Positions 56,482 to 64,000 of a stretch of DNA of 64,000 nucleotides are shown piece by piece. Source of the stretch: Pseudomonas fluorescens (GTDB lineage Bacteria; Pseudomonadota; Gammaproteobacteria; Pseudomonadales; Pseudomonadaceae); contig NZ_CABVHQ010000004.1 of the NCBI RefSeq assembly GCF_902497895.1, positions 62,001 through 126,000 of the forward strand. Direction: 5' to 3'. The translations under genes were made by a program, and so were the position numbers. Each line of letters opens with the position of its first letter. Positions within the stretch are counted from its first letter, which is position 1. The notes below the pieces were generated by a model. It was not told the origin of the DNA, did not search any database, and worked only from the letters and a program-made list of their open reading frames with translations.

Positions 56482-57465
56482 ATGACAAGCAATCGACTCC
56501 CCGCTTCGCCAACCAAACTTGCGAACCCGTCAGGCGCATGGCGCATGGTAACAGCGCTGCTGTTCAGCCTGCTGCTGGCGCCTACCGCCGCTTTCGCCGA
56601 TGAGCCTGTGCCAGCCACCCCGCCTGCGGCCGCCGTTCAGGGCAGTGCCGAGCCTGCCGCTGCGGCTGTGACTCCGGTCGCCGCCGACCCGGCCCTGGCC
56701 GCTGAAGGCACACCTGCCGAAGACCTGCCTGAAGCACTTGAGGCGGATCACTCGCTGGGCATGGCCCACGATCTGTCGCCTTGGGGCATGTACCAGAATG
56801 CCGACATCATCGTGAAAGTCGTGATGATCGGTCTGGCCATCGCCTCGATCATCACCTGGACCATCTGGATCGCCAAGGGCTTTGAGCTGCTGGGCGCCAA
56901 GCGTCGTCTGCGCGCTGAAATCGTCCACCTGAAAAAAGCCATGACCCTTAAAGAAGCCAGCGTCACTGCCACCAAGGCAGGCACCCTCGCCAACCTGCTG
57001 GTCCACGATGCACTGGAAGAAATGCGCCTGTCGGTCAACAGCCGTGAAAAAGAAGGCATCAAAGAACGCGTCGCCTTCCGCCTCGAGCGTCTCGTTGCAG
57101 CCTGCGGGCGAAACATGAGCAGCGGCACCGGCGTGTTGGCAACCATCGGTTCCACCGCGCCCTTCGTCGGTCTGTTCGGTACCGTGTGGGGCATCATGAA
57201 CAGCTTCATCGGCATCGCCAAGACCCAGACCACCAACCTCGCCGTGGTTGCTCCCGGCATCGCCGAAGCCCTGCTGGCAACGGCACTGGGCCTGGTCGCG
57301 GCAATCCCGGCGGTGGTGATCTACAACGTCTTCGCCCGCTCCATCGCCGGTTACAAGGCTCAGGTTTCCGATGCTTCGGCCGAAGTCCTGTTGCTGGTCA
57401 GCCGCGACCTCGACCACCTGCCTACCGAGCGCAGCTCGCAACCGCACATGGTGAAAATGGGGTAA
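56482..57465 (+). CDS. exbB: TonB-system energiser ExbB
   Basis: Proton-channel subunit (MotA/TolQ/ExbB family) that powers TonB-dependent uptake of siderophores and other ligands. The 327-residue protein is about 80 longer than E. coli ExbB because of an N-terminal signal-like segment (about 20-40) and an Ala/Pro-rich linker (40-95). The core has three membrane helices, VVMIGLAIASIITWTIW (about 115-135), then GVLATIGSTAPFVGLFGTVWGIMNSF and LATALGLVAAIPAVVIYN. First in exbB-exbD-tonB. Confidence 0.93.
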   Translation: MTSNRLPASPTKLANPSGAWRMVTALLFSLLLAPTAAFADEPVPATPPAAAVQGSAEPAAAAVTPVAADPALAAEGTPAEDLPEALEADHSLGMAHDLSPWGMYQNADIIVKVVMIGLAIASIITWTIWIAKGFELLGAKRRLRAEIVHLKKAMTLKEASVTATKAGTLANLLVHDALEEMRLSVNSREKEGIKERVAFRLERLVAACGRNMSSGTGVLATIGSTAPFVGLFGTVWGIMNSFIGIAKTQTTNLAVVAPGIAEALLATALGLVAAIPAVVIYNVFARSIAGYKAQVSDASAEVLLLVSRDLDHLPTERSSQPHMVKMG

Positions 57466-57471
57466 TCGGCC

Positions 57472-57900
57472 ATGGGCCTGCATTTGAGAGAAGGCGCTGA
57501 CGACGATCTCGCCGAGAACCACGAAATCAATGTCACGCCGTTTATCGACGTGATGCTGGTGCTGCTGATCATCTTCATGGTCGCCGCACCGCTGGCGACT
57601 GTCGACATCAAAGTCGACCTGCCCGCCTCGTCCGCCAAACCGGCGCCGCGACCAGAGAAGCCGGTGTTCCTCAGCGTCAAGGCGGATCAGCGCCTGTTCC
57701 TCGGTGAGGACGAAGTCAAAGCCGAAACCCTTGGCGCGACCCTCGACGCCAAAACCCAGGGCAAGAAAGACACGACGATCTTCTTCCAGGCCGATAAAGG
57801 CGTGGACTACGGTGACTTGATGAGCGTGATGGATGCCCTGCGGGCAGCCGGCTACCTCAAAGTCGGCCTGGTCGGACTTGAGACGGCAGCCAAGAAATGA
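57472..57900 (+). CDS. exbD: TonB-system energiser ExbD
   Basis: Partner of ExbB in the proton-driven motor. The 142-residue protein has one N-terminal membrane helix, INVTPFIDVMLVLLIIFMVA (about 19-38), with the essential aspartate at about residue 26, and a periplasmic domain with VFLSVKADQRLFLGEDEV and VMDALRAAGYLKVGLVG. It follows exbB by six bases and overlaps the tonB start by four. Confidence 0.96.
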   Translation: MGLHLREGADDDLAENHEINVTPFIDVMLVLLIIFMVAAPLATVDIKVDLPASSAKPAPRPEKPVFLSVKADQRLFLGEDEVKAETLGATLDAKTQGKKDTTIFFQADKGVDYGDLMSVMDALRAAGYLKVGLVGLETAAKK

Positions 57901-58649
57901 TCACGACGCGCCAAAAGCTGACGCGTTACAGCGGTAGCCTGGCCGTGGTGCTGGGCGTCCATGCGGTCGCGATTCTCCTCGCGCTCAACTGGTCGTCGTC
58001 GCCACAGCCGGTCGAACTGCCACCGCTGGCGATGGTGGTAGAACTGGCGCAGCTTCCGGCACCACCGCCACCTGCCCCACCCAAGGTCGTGACGCCGCCG
58101 CAACCACCGGCACCGGTGGAAGAACTGCCATTGCCAAAACTCGCGGAAGCGCCGAAACCGACCATCTCCGTGCCCAAGCCGGTCAAACCCAAGCCAAAGC
58201 CACAACCCCCCAAGCCGGTGGAGAAAAAGCCGGAGCTGCCAAAGGAAAAACCTTCCGAGGAAAAACCTAGCGACGCTCCACCGACGCCTGCACCGACGGA
58301 AAAATCCGCGGCGCCTGCACCCGGCCCTACCGCGGCGCAAAAGGCCGCCAAGGAAAGCTGGCAAGGCACGCTGTTGGCGCACCTGCAAAAGTACAAAAAG
58401 TACCCGGCTGGAGCTCAAGCACGCGGCAAGGAAGGTTTGAACCGTCTGCGCTTCGTGGTCGACGCTGAAGGCAATGTGCTGTCCTTTGAGCTGGTAGGAC
58501 GTTCAGGCAATGCCGATCTGGACCGGGCCACCCTGGAAATGATTCGCCGCGCCCAGCCCCTGCCCAAGCCGCCGGCCGACATGCTGAGCAATGGTTCGAT
58601 CGAAATCGTTGCGCCGTTCGTTTATTCCCTGGAAAAACGCCGACGCTAA
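57897..58649 (+). CDS. tonB: Energy transducer TonB
   Basis: Spans the periplasm and passes proton-motive energy to outer-membrane receptors. The 250-residue protein has an N-terminal membrane anchor with His22 (VVLGVHAVAILLAL), a Pro-rich and Lys/Glu-rich spacer (about 38-145, many PKP and PAP units), and the C-terminal TonB domain (about 155-245, LLAHLQKYKKYPAGAQARGKEG, LVGRSGNADLDRATLEMIRRAQPLP). ATG overlaps the end of exbD. A terminator follows at 58811. Confidence 0.95.
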   Translation: MITTRQKLTRYSGSLAVVLGVHAVAILLALNWSSSPQPVELPPLAMVVELAQLPAPPPPAPPKVVTPPQPPAPVEELPLPKLAEAPKPTISVPKPVKPKPKPQPPKPVEKKPELPKEKPSEEKPSDAPPTPAPTEKSAAPAPGPTAAQKAAKESWQGTLLAHLQKYKKYPAGAQARGKEGLNRLRFVVDAEGNVLSFELVGRSGNADLDRATLEMIRRAQPLPKPPADMLSNGSIEIVAPFVYSLEKRRR

Positions 58650-58660
58650 GACAGAACCCT

Positions 58661-58793
58661 TGTGGCGAGGGGGCTTGCCCCCGCTCGGCTGCGCAGCAGT
58701 CGTAAAATCAGCGACCGCGGTACTCCTGATGGGTCGCGGTCGCCGGGTTTGGGGCCGCTACGCAGCCCAACGGGGGCAAGCCCCCTCGCCACA
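58661..58793. repeat. REPIN, GTGGCGAGGGGGC family
   Basis: Inverted ends TGTGGCGAGGGGGCTTGCCC / GGGCAAGCCCCCTCGCCACA and inner arms CTGCGCAGC.../GCTACGCAGC. Lies directly after tonB. Confidence 0.9.
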
Positions 58794-58810
58794 GGGGACA
58801 GCGGTCATAA

Positions 58811-58836
58811 CAAAAGGCACCAAAAGGTGCCTTTTG
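58811..58836 (+). terminator. Intrinsic terminator after exbB-exbD-tonB
   Basis: CAAAAGGCACC and GGTGCCTTTTG pair perfectly around AAAA, with a short T run within the right arm. Confidence 0.75.
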
Positions 58837-58952
58837 CATGTCAGTCACCGCCAAACATGCATTGCAGAGTGTCGCTCTGCGCCTTCTCTCTGATAACGTG
58901 CGTCTATCGATTGCAGCCGGTATGCTTGGCTCGCAACCTCATGGACGCCACT

Positions 58953-59870
58953 ATGACTCTCACAGAATTACGCTACATCGTTACCCTCGCCCAAGAGCAG
59001 CACTTCGGCCATGCGGCGGAGCGTTGCCATGTCAGCCAGCCGACCCTGTCGGTCGGCGTGAAGAAGCTTGAAGACGAACTCGGTGTGCTGATTTTCGAGC
59101 GCAGCAAAAGCGCAGTGCGCCTGACGCCGGTGGGCGAAGGCATCGTCGCCCAGGCGCAGAAGGTTCTTGAACAAGCCCAAGGCATCCGTGAACTGGCCCA
59201 AGCCGGGAAAAACCAGCTGACCGCGCCGCTGAAAGTCGGCGCGATCTATACGGTCGGCCCCTACCTGTTCCCGCACCTGATTCCGCAACTGCACCGGGTC
59301 GCCCCGCAGATGCCGTTGTACATCGAAGAAAACTTTACCCACGTACTGCGCGACAAACTGCGCAACGGCGAGCTGGACGCGATCATCATCGCCCTGCCGT
59401 TCAACGAAGCGGACGTGTTGACCCTGCAACTGTACGACGAGCCGTTCTACGTGCTGATGCCAAGCGGGCACCCCTGGACCCAGAAGAAGACCATCGACGC
59501 CAGCCTGCTCAACGACAAGAGCCTGCTACTGCTCGGCGAAGGTCACTGCTTCCGCGATCAAGTCCTCGAGGCCTGCCCGACCCTGAAGGGCAGCGAAGGC
59601 GCCAAGCACACCACGGTCGAGTCCAGCTCCCTGGAAACCATCCGGCACATGGTCGCATCCGGCCTCGGCATTTCGATCCTGCCGCTCTCGGCGGTGGACA
59701 GCCATCACTACGCCCCCGGGGTGATCGAAGTCCGTCCACTGACACCGCCGGTGCCCTTCCGTACGGTGGCGATCGCCTGGCGCGCCAGCTTCCCACGGCC
59801 GAAAGCCATCGAAATCCTCGCTGACTCGATCCGCCTGTGCTCGGTGGCCAAGCCACCAGCAGCGGCCTGA
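58953..59870 (+). CDS. oxyR: Hydrogen peroxide-sensing regulator OxyR
   Basis: LysR-type activator of catalases and peroxidases, switched by a disulfide. The 305-residue protein has an N-terminal HTH (about 1-60, LTELRYIVTLAQEQHFGHAAERCHVSQPTLSVGVKKLE) and a redox domain in which both sensor cysteines fall at Cys199 and Cys208 (GEGHCFRDQVLEAC), the E. coli numbering. The start could also be ATG 58941, four codons upstream; neither has a strong RBS. recG follows after nine bases, and that linkage is conserved. Confidence 0.96.
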   Translation: MTLTELRYIVTLAQEQHFGHAAERCHVSQPTLSVGVKKLEDELGVLIFERSKSAVRLTPVGEGIVAQAQKVLEQAQGIRELAQAGKNQLTAPLKVGAIYTVGPYLFPHLIPQLHRVAPQMPLYIEENFTHVLRDKLRNGELDAIIIALPFNEADVLTLQLYDEPFYVLMPSGHPWTQKKTIDASLLNDKSLLLLGEGHCFRDQVLEACPTLKGSEGAKHTTVESSSLETIRHMVASGLGISILPLSAVDSHHYAPGVIEVRPLTPPVPFRTVAIAWRASFPRPKAIEILADSIRLCSVAKPPAAA

Positions 59871-59879
59871 GCAGGCGCA

Positions 59880-61955
59880 ATGACTGAGCTGTCGAAGGTG
59901 CCGGTCACTGCGCTCAAGGGCGTCGGTGAGGCCATGGCCGAGAAACTGGCCAAGGTCGGCCTGGAGAATCTCCAGGACGTCCTGTTTCACCTGCCATTGC
60001 GCTATCAGGACCGCACCCGCGTGGTGCCGATCGGTCAACTGCGGCCGGGTCAGGATGCTGTGATCGAAGGTACCGTCAGCGGCGCCGACGTGGTCATGGG
60101 CAAGCGTCGCAGCTTGCTGGTACGCCTGCAGGACGGTACCGGCGGGCTCAGCCTGCGCTTCTACCATTTCAGCAACGCGCAAAAGGAAGGCCTCAAACGC
60201 GGCACCCGCGTGCGCTGTTATGGCGAGGCCCGGCCCGGCGCGTCAGGGCTGGAAATCTACCACCCGGAATACCGCGCCATCAGCGGCGACGAACCACCAC
60301 CGGTGGATCAAACCCTGACGCCGATCTACCCGCTTACCGAAGGCCTGACCCAGCAGCGGCTGCGCCAGCTGTGCCAGCAAACCCTGGCCCTGCTTGGTCC
60401 CCGCAGCTTGCCCGACTGGCTGCCGGAAGAACTGGCGCGGGACTATCAGCTGGCTCCGCTGGATGACGCCATTCGTTACCTGCACCATCCACCGGCGGAC
60501 GCCGACGTCGACGAGCTCGCCCTGGGTCATCACTGGGCGCAGCACCGCCTGGCGTTCGAAGAGCTGTTGACCCATCAATTATCCCAGCAGCGCTTGCGTG
60601 AGAGCCTGCGCTCCCAACGTGCGCCGGCCTTGCCGAAAGCCAAGGTACTCCCAGCGAAATACCTGGCCAACCTGGGCTTCCCGCCAACCGGCGCGCAGCA
60701 ACGGGTCGGCAACGAAATCGCCTACGACCTCAGTCAGCCCGAGCCGATGCTGCGCCTGATCCAGGGTGATGTCGGCGCCGGCAAGACCGTGGTCGCCGCC
60801 CTCGCTGCCTTGCAGGCGCTGGAGGCTGGCTTTCAGGTCGCACTGATGGCGCCGACCGAGATTCTCGCCGAACAGCACTTCATCAACTTCACGCGCTGGC
60901 TCGAGCCGCTGGGTATTGAAACTGCCTGGCTGGCCGGCAAGCTCAAAGGCAAAAACCGCGTAGCGGCGCTGGAGCAGATCGCCAACGGCATTCCAATGGT
61001 GGTCGGCACCCATGCGCTGTTCCAGGACGAAGTGCAGTTCAAGAACCTGGCGCTGGCGATCATCGACGAGCAGCACCGCTTCGGCGTGCAGCAGCGTCTG
61101 GCCCTGCGCCAGAAAGGCGTCGGCGGGCGGATGTGCCCGCATCAACTGATCATGACCGCCACGCCGATTCCGCGCACCCTGGCCATGAGCGCCTACGCCG
61201 ACCTCGACACCTCGATCCTCGACGAACTGCCGCCCGGCCGGACTCCGGTGAACACCGTGCTGATCACCGACACCCGGCGCATCGAAGTCATCGAACGCGT
61301 GCGCGCTGCCTGCGCCGAGGGTCGTCAGGCGTATTGGGTGTGCACGCTGATCGAAGAATCCGAAGAGCTTACCTGCCAGGCCGCCGAAACCACCTATGAA
61401 GACCTGACCAGCGCCCTTGGCGAATTGCGGGTCGGACTGATTCACGGGCGCATGAAGCCCGTCGAGAAGGCTGCGGTCATGGCCGAGTTCAAGGCCGGCG
61501 CCCTGCAATTGCTGGTGGCGACCACGGTGATCGAAGTGGGCGTCGACGTGCCCAACGCCAGCCTGATGATCATTGAAAACCCCGAGCGCCTGGGTCTCGC
61601 CCAGCTGCACCAGTTGCGCGGGCGAGTCGGTCGCGGCAGCGCCGCCAGTCACTGCGTGCTGCTCTACCATCCGCCACTGTCGCAGATCGGTCGCCAACGC
61701 CTGGGCATCATGCGCGAGACCAACGACGGCTTCGTCATCGCCGAAAAAGACCTCGAACTGCGCGGTCCCGGCGAGATGCTCGGCACCCGGCAAACCGGTC
61801 TGTTGCAGTTCAAGGTCGCCGATCTGATGCGCGATGCCGACCTGCTTCCTGCAGTGCGCGACGCGGCGCAAGCCTTGCTCGAGCGCTGGCCGCAACATGT
61901 AAGCCCGCTGCTGGAACGCTGGCTACGCCATGGACAGCAATACGGCCAAGTGTGA
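59880..61955 (+). CDS. recG: ATP-dependent DNA helicase RecG
   Basis: Branched-DNA helicase that regresses stalled forks. The 691-residue protein has the N-terminal wedge/OB domain (about 60-150, with DAVIEGTVSGADVVMGKRRSLLV), then SF2 motifs: Walker A GDVGAGKT (about 297), motif II DEQH (about 394), TATPIPRTLAMS, and ATTVIEVGVDVPNA with QLRGRVGRG. The C-terminal segment after TNDGFVIAEKDLELRGPGEMLG is complete. It is likely co-transcribed with oxyR. Confidence 0.97.
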   Translation: MTELSKVPVTALKGVGEAMAEKLAKVGLENLQDVLFHLPLRYQDRTRVVPIGQLRPGQDAVIEGTVSGADVVMGKRRSLLVRLQDGTGGLSLRFYHFSNAQKEGLKRGTRVRCYGEARPGASGLEIYHPEYRAISGDEPPPVDQTLTPIYPLTEGLTQQRLRQLCQQTLALLGPRSLPDWLPEELARDYQLAPLDDAIRYLHHPPADADVDELALGHHWAQHRLAFEELLTHQLSQQRLRESLRSQRAPALPKAKVLPAKYLANLGFPPTGAQQRVGNEIAYDLSQPEPMLRLIQGDVGAGKTVVAALAALQALEAGFQVALMAPTEILAEQHFINFTRWLEPLGIETAWLAGKLKGKNRVAALEQIANGIPMVVGTHALFQDEVQFKNLALAIIDEQHRFGVQQRLALRQKGVGGRMCPHQLIMTATPIPRTLAMSAYADLDTSILDELPPGRTPVNTVLITDTRRIEVIERVRAACAEGRQAYWVCTLIEESEELTCQAAETTYEDLTSALGELRVGLIHGRMKPVEKAAVMAEFKAGALQLLVATTVIEVGVDVPNASLMIIENPERLGLAQLHQLRGRVGRGSAASHCVLLYHPPLSQIGRQRLGIMRETNDGFVIAEKDLELRGPGEMLGTRQTGLLQFKVADLMRDADLLPAVRDAAQALLERWPQHVSPLLERWLRHGQQYGQV

Positions 61956-62033
61956 GCAGCGTCCCGGTATTTGAACCAATGGCCTGACCAAGCTGGCTAT
62001 ACTCTTGAACTTGTTCGAAAACGGATACAGGCC

Positions 62034-63434
62034 ATGATTGAAGTTGCCCTCGCTCCAGCAACCCCGCACACTCCGTCTGTTATCCGGTTGCTGCTCGGCA
62101 AGCTGGCCATCAGCTACAACGAAGTGCTCGACCATCCTGGCCTACCCGCCGCGCGCAAGGTTCAGGCGGTTCTGCTGGACGACGCCGTCGGCACCCTGAT
62201 GGTGCTGTTTCCCCAAAGCCAATTGCTCGATCTCAACCGTCTCGCCGAACTGACCGGTCGCCGCCTGACAGCCGTGCCGGTGGAGCGCCTGGAGCGCATG
62301 CTGGGCAAAAACAATCTGAGCCTGTTACCCGGCCTGCCGAGCCTCACCAGCTCACCCTGTCTCTATGAAGAAAGCCTGCTGGGCGAACCGAGTTTACTGA
62401 TCAACTCCGGCGAGCCGGAGTTGCTGCTGGAAGTTTCCAGGGAAGCCTTCAAAAGCATGCTGAACAAGGCCAGCGCCGCGAACTTCGGCGAGGCCCTGCA
62501 GGCAATCCGGCCGAACCTCGATCGCCCCCACGATGACCGCGAGGAAATCACCCAGGCGGTGCAGGCCTTTACCGCCAGACGGATTCAGCAACGCCTCGAA
62601 GAAACCATCGAGATCCCGCCGCTGGCCGAAACCGCGCAAAAAATCATCAAGCTGCGAGTCGACCCCAACGCCACCATCGACGACATCACTGGCGTGGTGG
62701 AAACCGATCCGGCCCTGGCCGCGCAAGTGGTGAGCTGGGCGGCATCGCCGTACTACGCCGCGCCGGGCAAGATTCGTTCAGTGGAAGATGCGATCGTTCG
62801 CGTACTTGGTTTCGATCTGGTGATCAACCTGGCGCTGGGCCTGGCCCTGGGCAAAACCCTGAGCCTGCCCAAGGACCATCCGCAACACACCACGCCCTAC
62901 TGGCAGCAATCGATCTACACCGCCGCGGTCATCGAAGGCCTGACCCGCGCCATGCCCCGCGCCCAGCGCCCGGAAGCCGGCCTGACCTACCTGGCAGGCC
63001 TGCTGCACAACTTTGGCTATCTGTTGCTGGCCCACGTCTTCCCGCCGCACTTCTCGCTGATCTGCCGCCACCTGGAGGTCAATCCGCATCTGTGCCACAG
63101 CTATGTCGAGCAACACCTGCTGGGCATCAGCCGTGAACAGATCGGTGCCTGGCTGATGCGTTATTGGGACATGCCGGAAGAACTGTCCACCGCCCTGCGC
63201 TTCCAGCACGACCCGGGCTACGACGGTGACTACGCCGCGTACCCGAACCTGGTGTGCCTGGCCGTGCGCCTGCTGCGCAGCCGCGGCATCGGTTCCGGCC
63301 CCGACGAAGAAATCCCCGACGCCCTGCTCGAACGCCTGGGCGTGACCCGCGACAAGGCCGAAGACGTGGTCAGCAAAGTGCTCGAAGCCGAAGTCATGCT
63401 GCGGGAACTGGCTTCGCAGTTCAGCCGGCATTGA
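62034..63434 (+). CDS. YbaK-like plus HDOD domain protein
   Basis: A 466-residue two-domain protein. The N-terminal part (about 10-150) resembles YbaK/ProX-type aminoacyl-tRNA deacylase domains (KVQAVLLDDAVGTLMVLFP, LNRLAELTGRRL), and the C-terminal part (about 205-400) is an HDOD output domain (IPPLAETAQKIIKLRVDPNATIDDITGVVETDPALAAQVV, YLAGLLHNFGYLLLAHVF). HDOD domains act in signalling; no catalytic HD pair is expected. ATG 62034 is the family-like start, 78 bases after recG. Confidence 0.87.
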   Translation: MIEVALAPATPHTPSVIRLLLGKLAISYNEVLDHPGLPAARKVQAVLLDDAVGTLMVLFPQSQLLDLNRLAELTGRRLTAVPVERLERMLGKNNLSLLPGLPSLTSSPCLYEESLLGEPSLLINSGEPELLLEVSREAFKSMLNKASAANFGEALQAIRPNLDRPHDDREEITQAVQAFTARRIQQRLEETIEIPPLAETAQKIIKLRVDPNATIDDITGVVETDPALAAQVVSWAASPYYAAPGKIRSVEDAIVRVLGFDLVINLALGLALGKTLSLPKDHPQHTTPYWQQSIYTAAVIEGLTRAMPRAQRPEAGLTYLAGLLHNFGYLLLAHVFPPHFSLICRHLEVNPHLCHSYVEQHLLGISREQIGAWLMRYWDMPEELSTALRFQHDPGYDGDYAAYPNLVCLAVRLLRSRGIGSGPDEEIPDALLERLGVTRDKAEDVVSKVLEAEVMLRELASQFSRH

Positions 63435-63454
63435 TGCGGCGCCTGGAATACCGC

Positions 63455-63541
63455 TATCGCGAGCAAGCCCCACATTAGATTTTCAGTGAACACTAAATTT
63501 GTGTACGACTGCGATGTGGGAGCGGGCTTGCTCGCGATGGG
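63455..63541. repeat. REPIN-like pair, GTGGGAGCGGGC variant
   Basis: TATCGCGAGCAAGCCCCACA and TGTGGGAGCGGGCTTGCTCG are inverted around an AT-rich centre; the left copy has lost the CGCTC part. Confidence 0.8.
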
Positions 63542-63566
63542 ATCAACCCGGTTGAACCGACTCGCC

Positions 63567-63947
63567 TCAAACCTTCGGCTTTTTCTTCGGCTTCAAATAC
63601 TTGGTCAGCCCCTGGAACCAGATCACCAGCGCCGGGTTGCCCTTGATCTGGATCGATTTGTCCTGAATCCCCGTCATGAATGCCAACTGCTTGTTCTTCG
63701 CCTGCATCGTGGCAAAGCCGTACGCAGCATCTTTAAAGGCAATGGCAAATGCCGGCGTTGGGTAAACACCCGAACGGCTGGTAATGCGCTGGTCCTTGAC
63801 GAAGAAATGACGGGCAACCTTGCCGTCGAGGGTCTGCAACTGGAACACCAGTTCTTTATCCGCCAGCTGCTGCTGAAACGCCAGGTTGTTACGACTGGCT
63901 TTGCCCATTAACAGACCCAGCATCCAGAGAAGAAAACGAAATTTCAT
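63567..63947 (-). CDS. Small SCP2-like/lipid-carrier type protein
   Basis: A 126-residue protein beginning with a hydrophobic segment (MKFRFLLWMLGLLMGKASRNN). The rest, with VFQLQTLDGKVARHFFVKDQRI, AFAIAFKDAAYGFATMQAKN and KSIQIKGNPALVIWFQGLTKYL, looks like a sterol-carrier-protein-2-type fold, which binds lipids; this is similarity by eye and not certain. ATG 63947 is preceded by GAGG; a GTG two codons upstream is open. The promoter region is at the window edge. Confidence 0.7.
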   Translation of the reverse strand: MKFRFLLWMLGLLMGKASRNNLAFQQQLADKELVFQLQTLDGKVARHFFVKDQRITSRSGVYPTPAFAIAFKDAAYGFATMQAKNKQLAFMTGIQDKSIQIKGNPALVIWFQGLTKYLKPKKKPKV

Positions 63948-64000
63948 GCACACAGCCTCAGTGGAGTTATTGAATGGCCGTGGGAGTTTAACGATTTAAC

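Noticed and set aside
58662..58952. N-terminal extension of OxyR by nearly 100 codons
   Set aside because: It would translate the REPIN and the tonB terminator; the conserved protein starts at 58953.

Overview
This window is GC-rich chromosomal DNA of a Pseudomonas, most likely of the P. fluorescens group. The evidence is the gene set (sutA, algC, crc, pauR-like and dadA/dadR genes), the dense Pseudomonas-type REP/REPIN repeats, and a gene order that, as far as I recall, follows the P. aeruginosa PAO1 stretch around PA5272-PA5347. It is mostly core genome. I see no prophage, transposase, CRISPR array, tRNA or rRNA. The clearest accessory items are a higBA toxin-antitoxin cassette and a short tandem-repeat tract.

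Layout. Bases 1-9.3 kb: the 3' part of cyaA, then rnk, a DUF1289 gene and cyaY, followed by the compact lptM-lysA-dapF-DUF484-xerC-HAD operon, sutA and a YjbQ gene. Bases 9.5-14.3 kb: the nitrogen-controlled glnK-amtB operon with a -24/-12 promoter and an NtrC-like site, ubiK, higBA and comM. Bases 14.3-25.6 kb: a secreted DUF4432 protein, a LysR regulator, a MATE exporter, a c-di-GMP phosphodiesterase (ProE-like), rep, xpt, an acetyl-CoA hydrolase/transferase and cytochrome c5.

Bases 25.7-39 kb are an amine and amino-acid catabolism block. It holds a PauR-like regulator, dadX-ridA-dadA with divergent dadR, a gamma-glutamylpolyamine oxidase, a MocR-type regulator divergent from a DUF1127 gene, a phospholipase D-family lipoprotein, a frameshifted MFS transporter and a polyamine aldehyde dehydrogenase. 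Bases 39-49 kb: rpmG-rpmB, an orphan peptide-binding protein, radC divergent from coaBC-dut, algC, argB, and pyrE divergent from crc. Bases 49-64 kb: rph divergent from yicC-gmk, rpoZ-spoT-ridA, a lipoprotein, an SDR protein, exbB-exbD-tonB with a Fur-box-like site, oxyR-recG, a YbaK-HDOD protein and an SCP2-like protein.

No wholly new multi-gene system is evident. The most unusual signals are: (1) a related 12-16 bp module inserted into the hairpin of REP copies from two sequence families; (2) a four-copy ~34 bp tandem repeat made from the 3' end of the DUF1127 gene; (3) a single-base frameshift in the MFS gene; (4) genes whose stop codons lie inside repeats; and (5) a candidate Hfq/Crc site on the amine oxidase mRNA, with crc itself in the same window.
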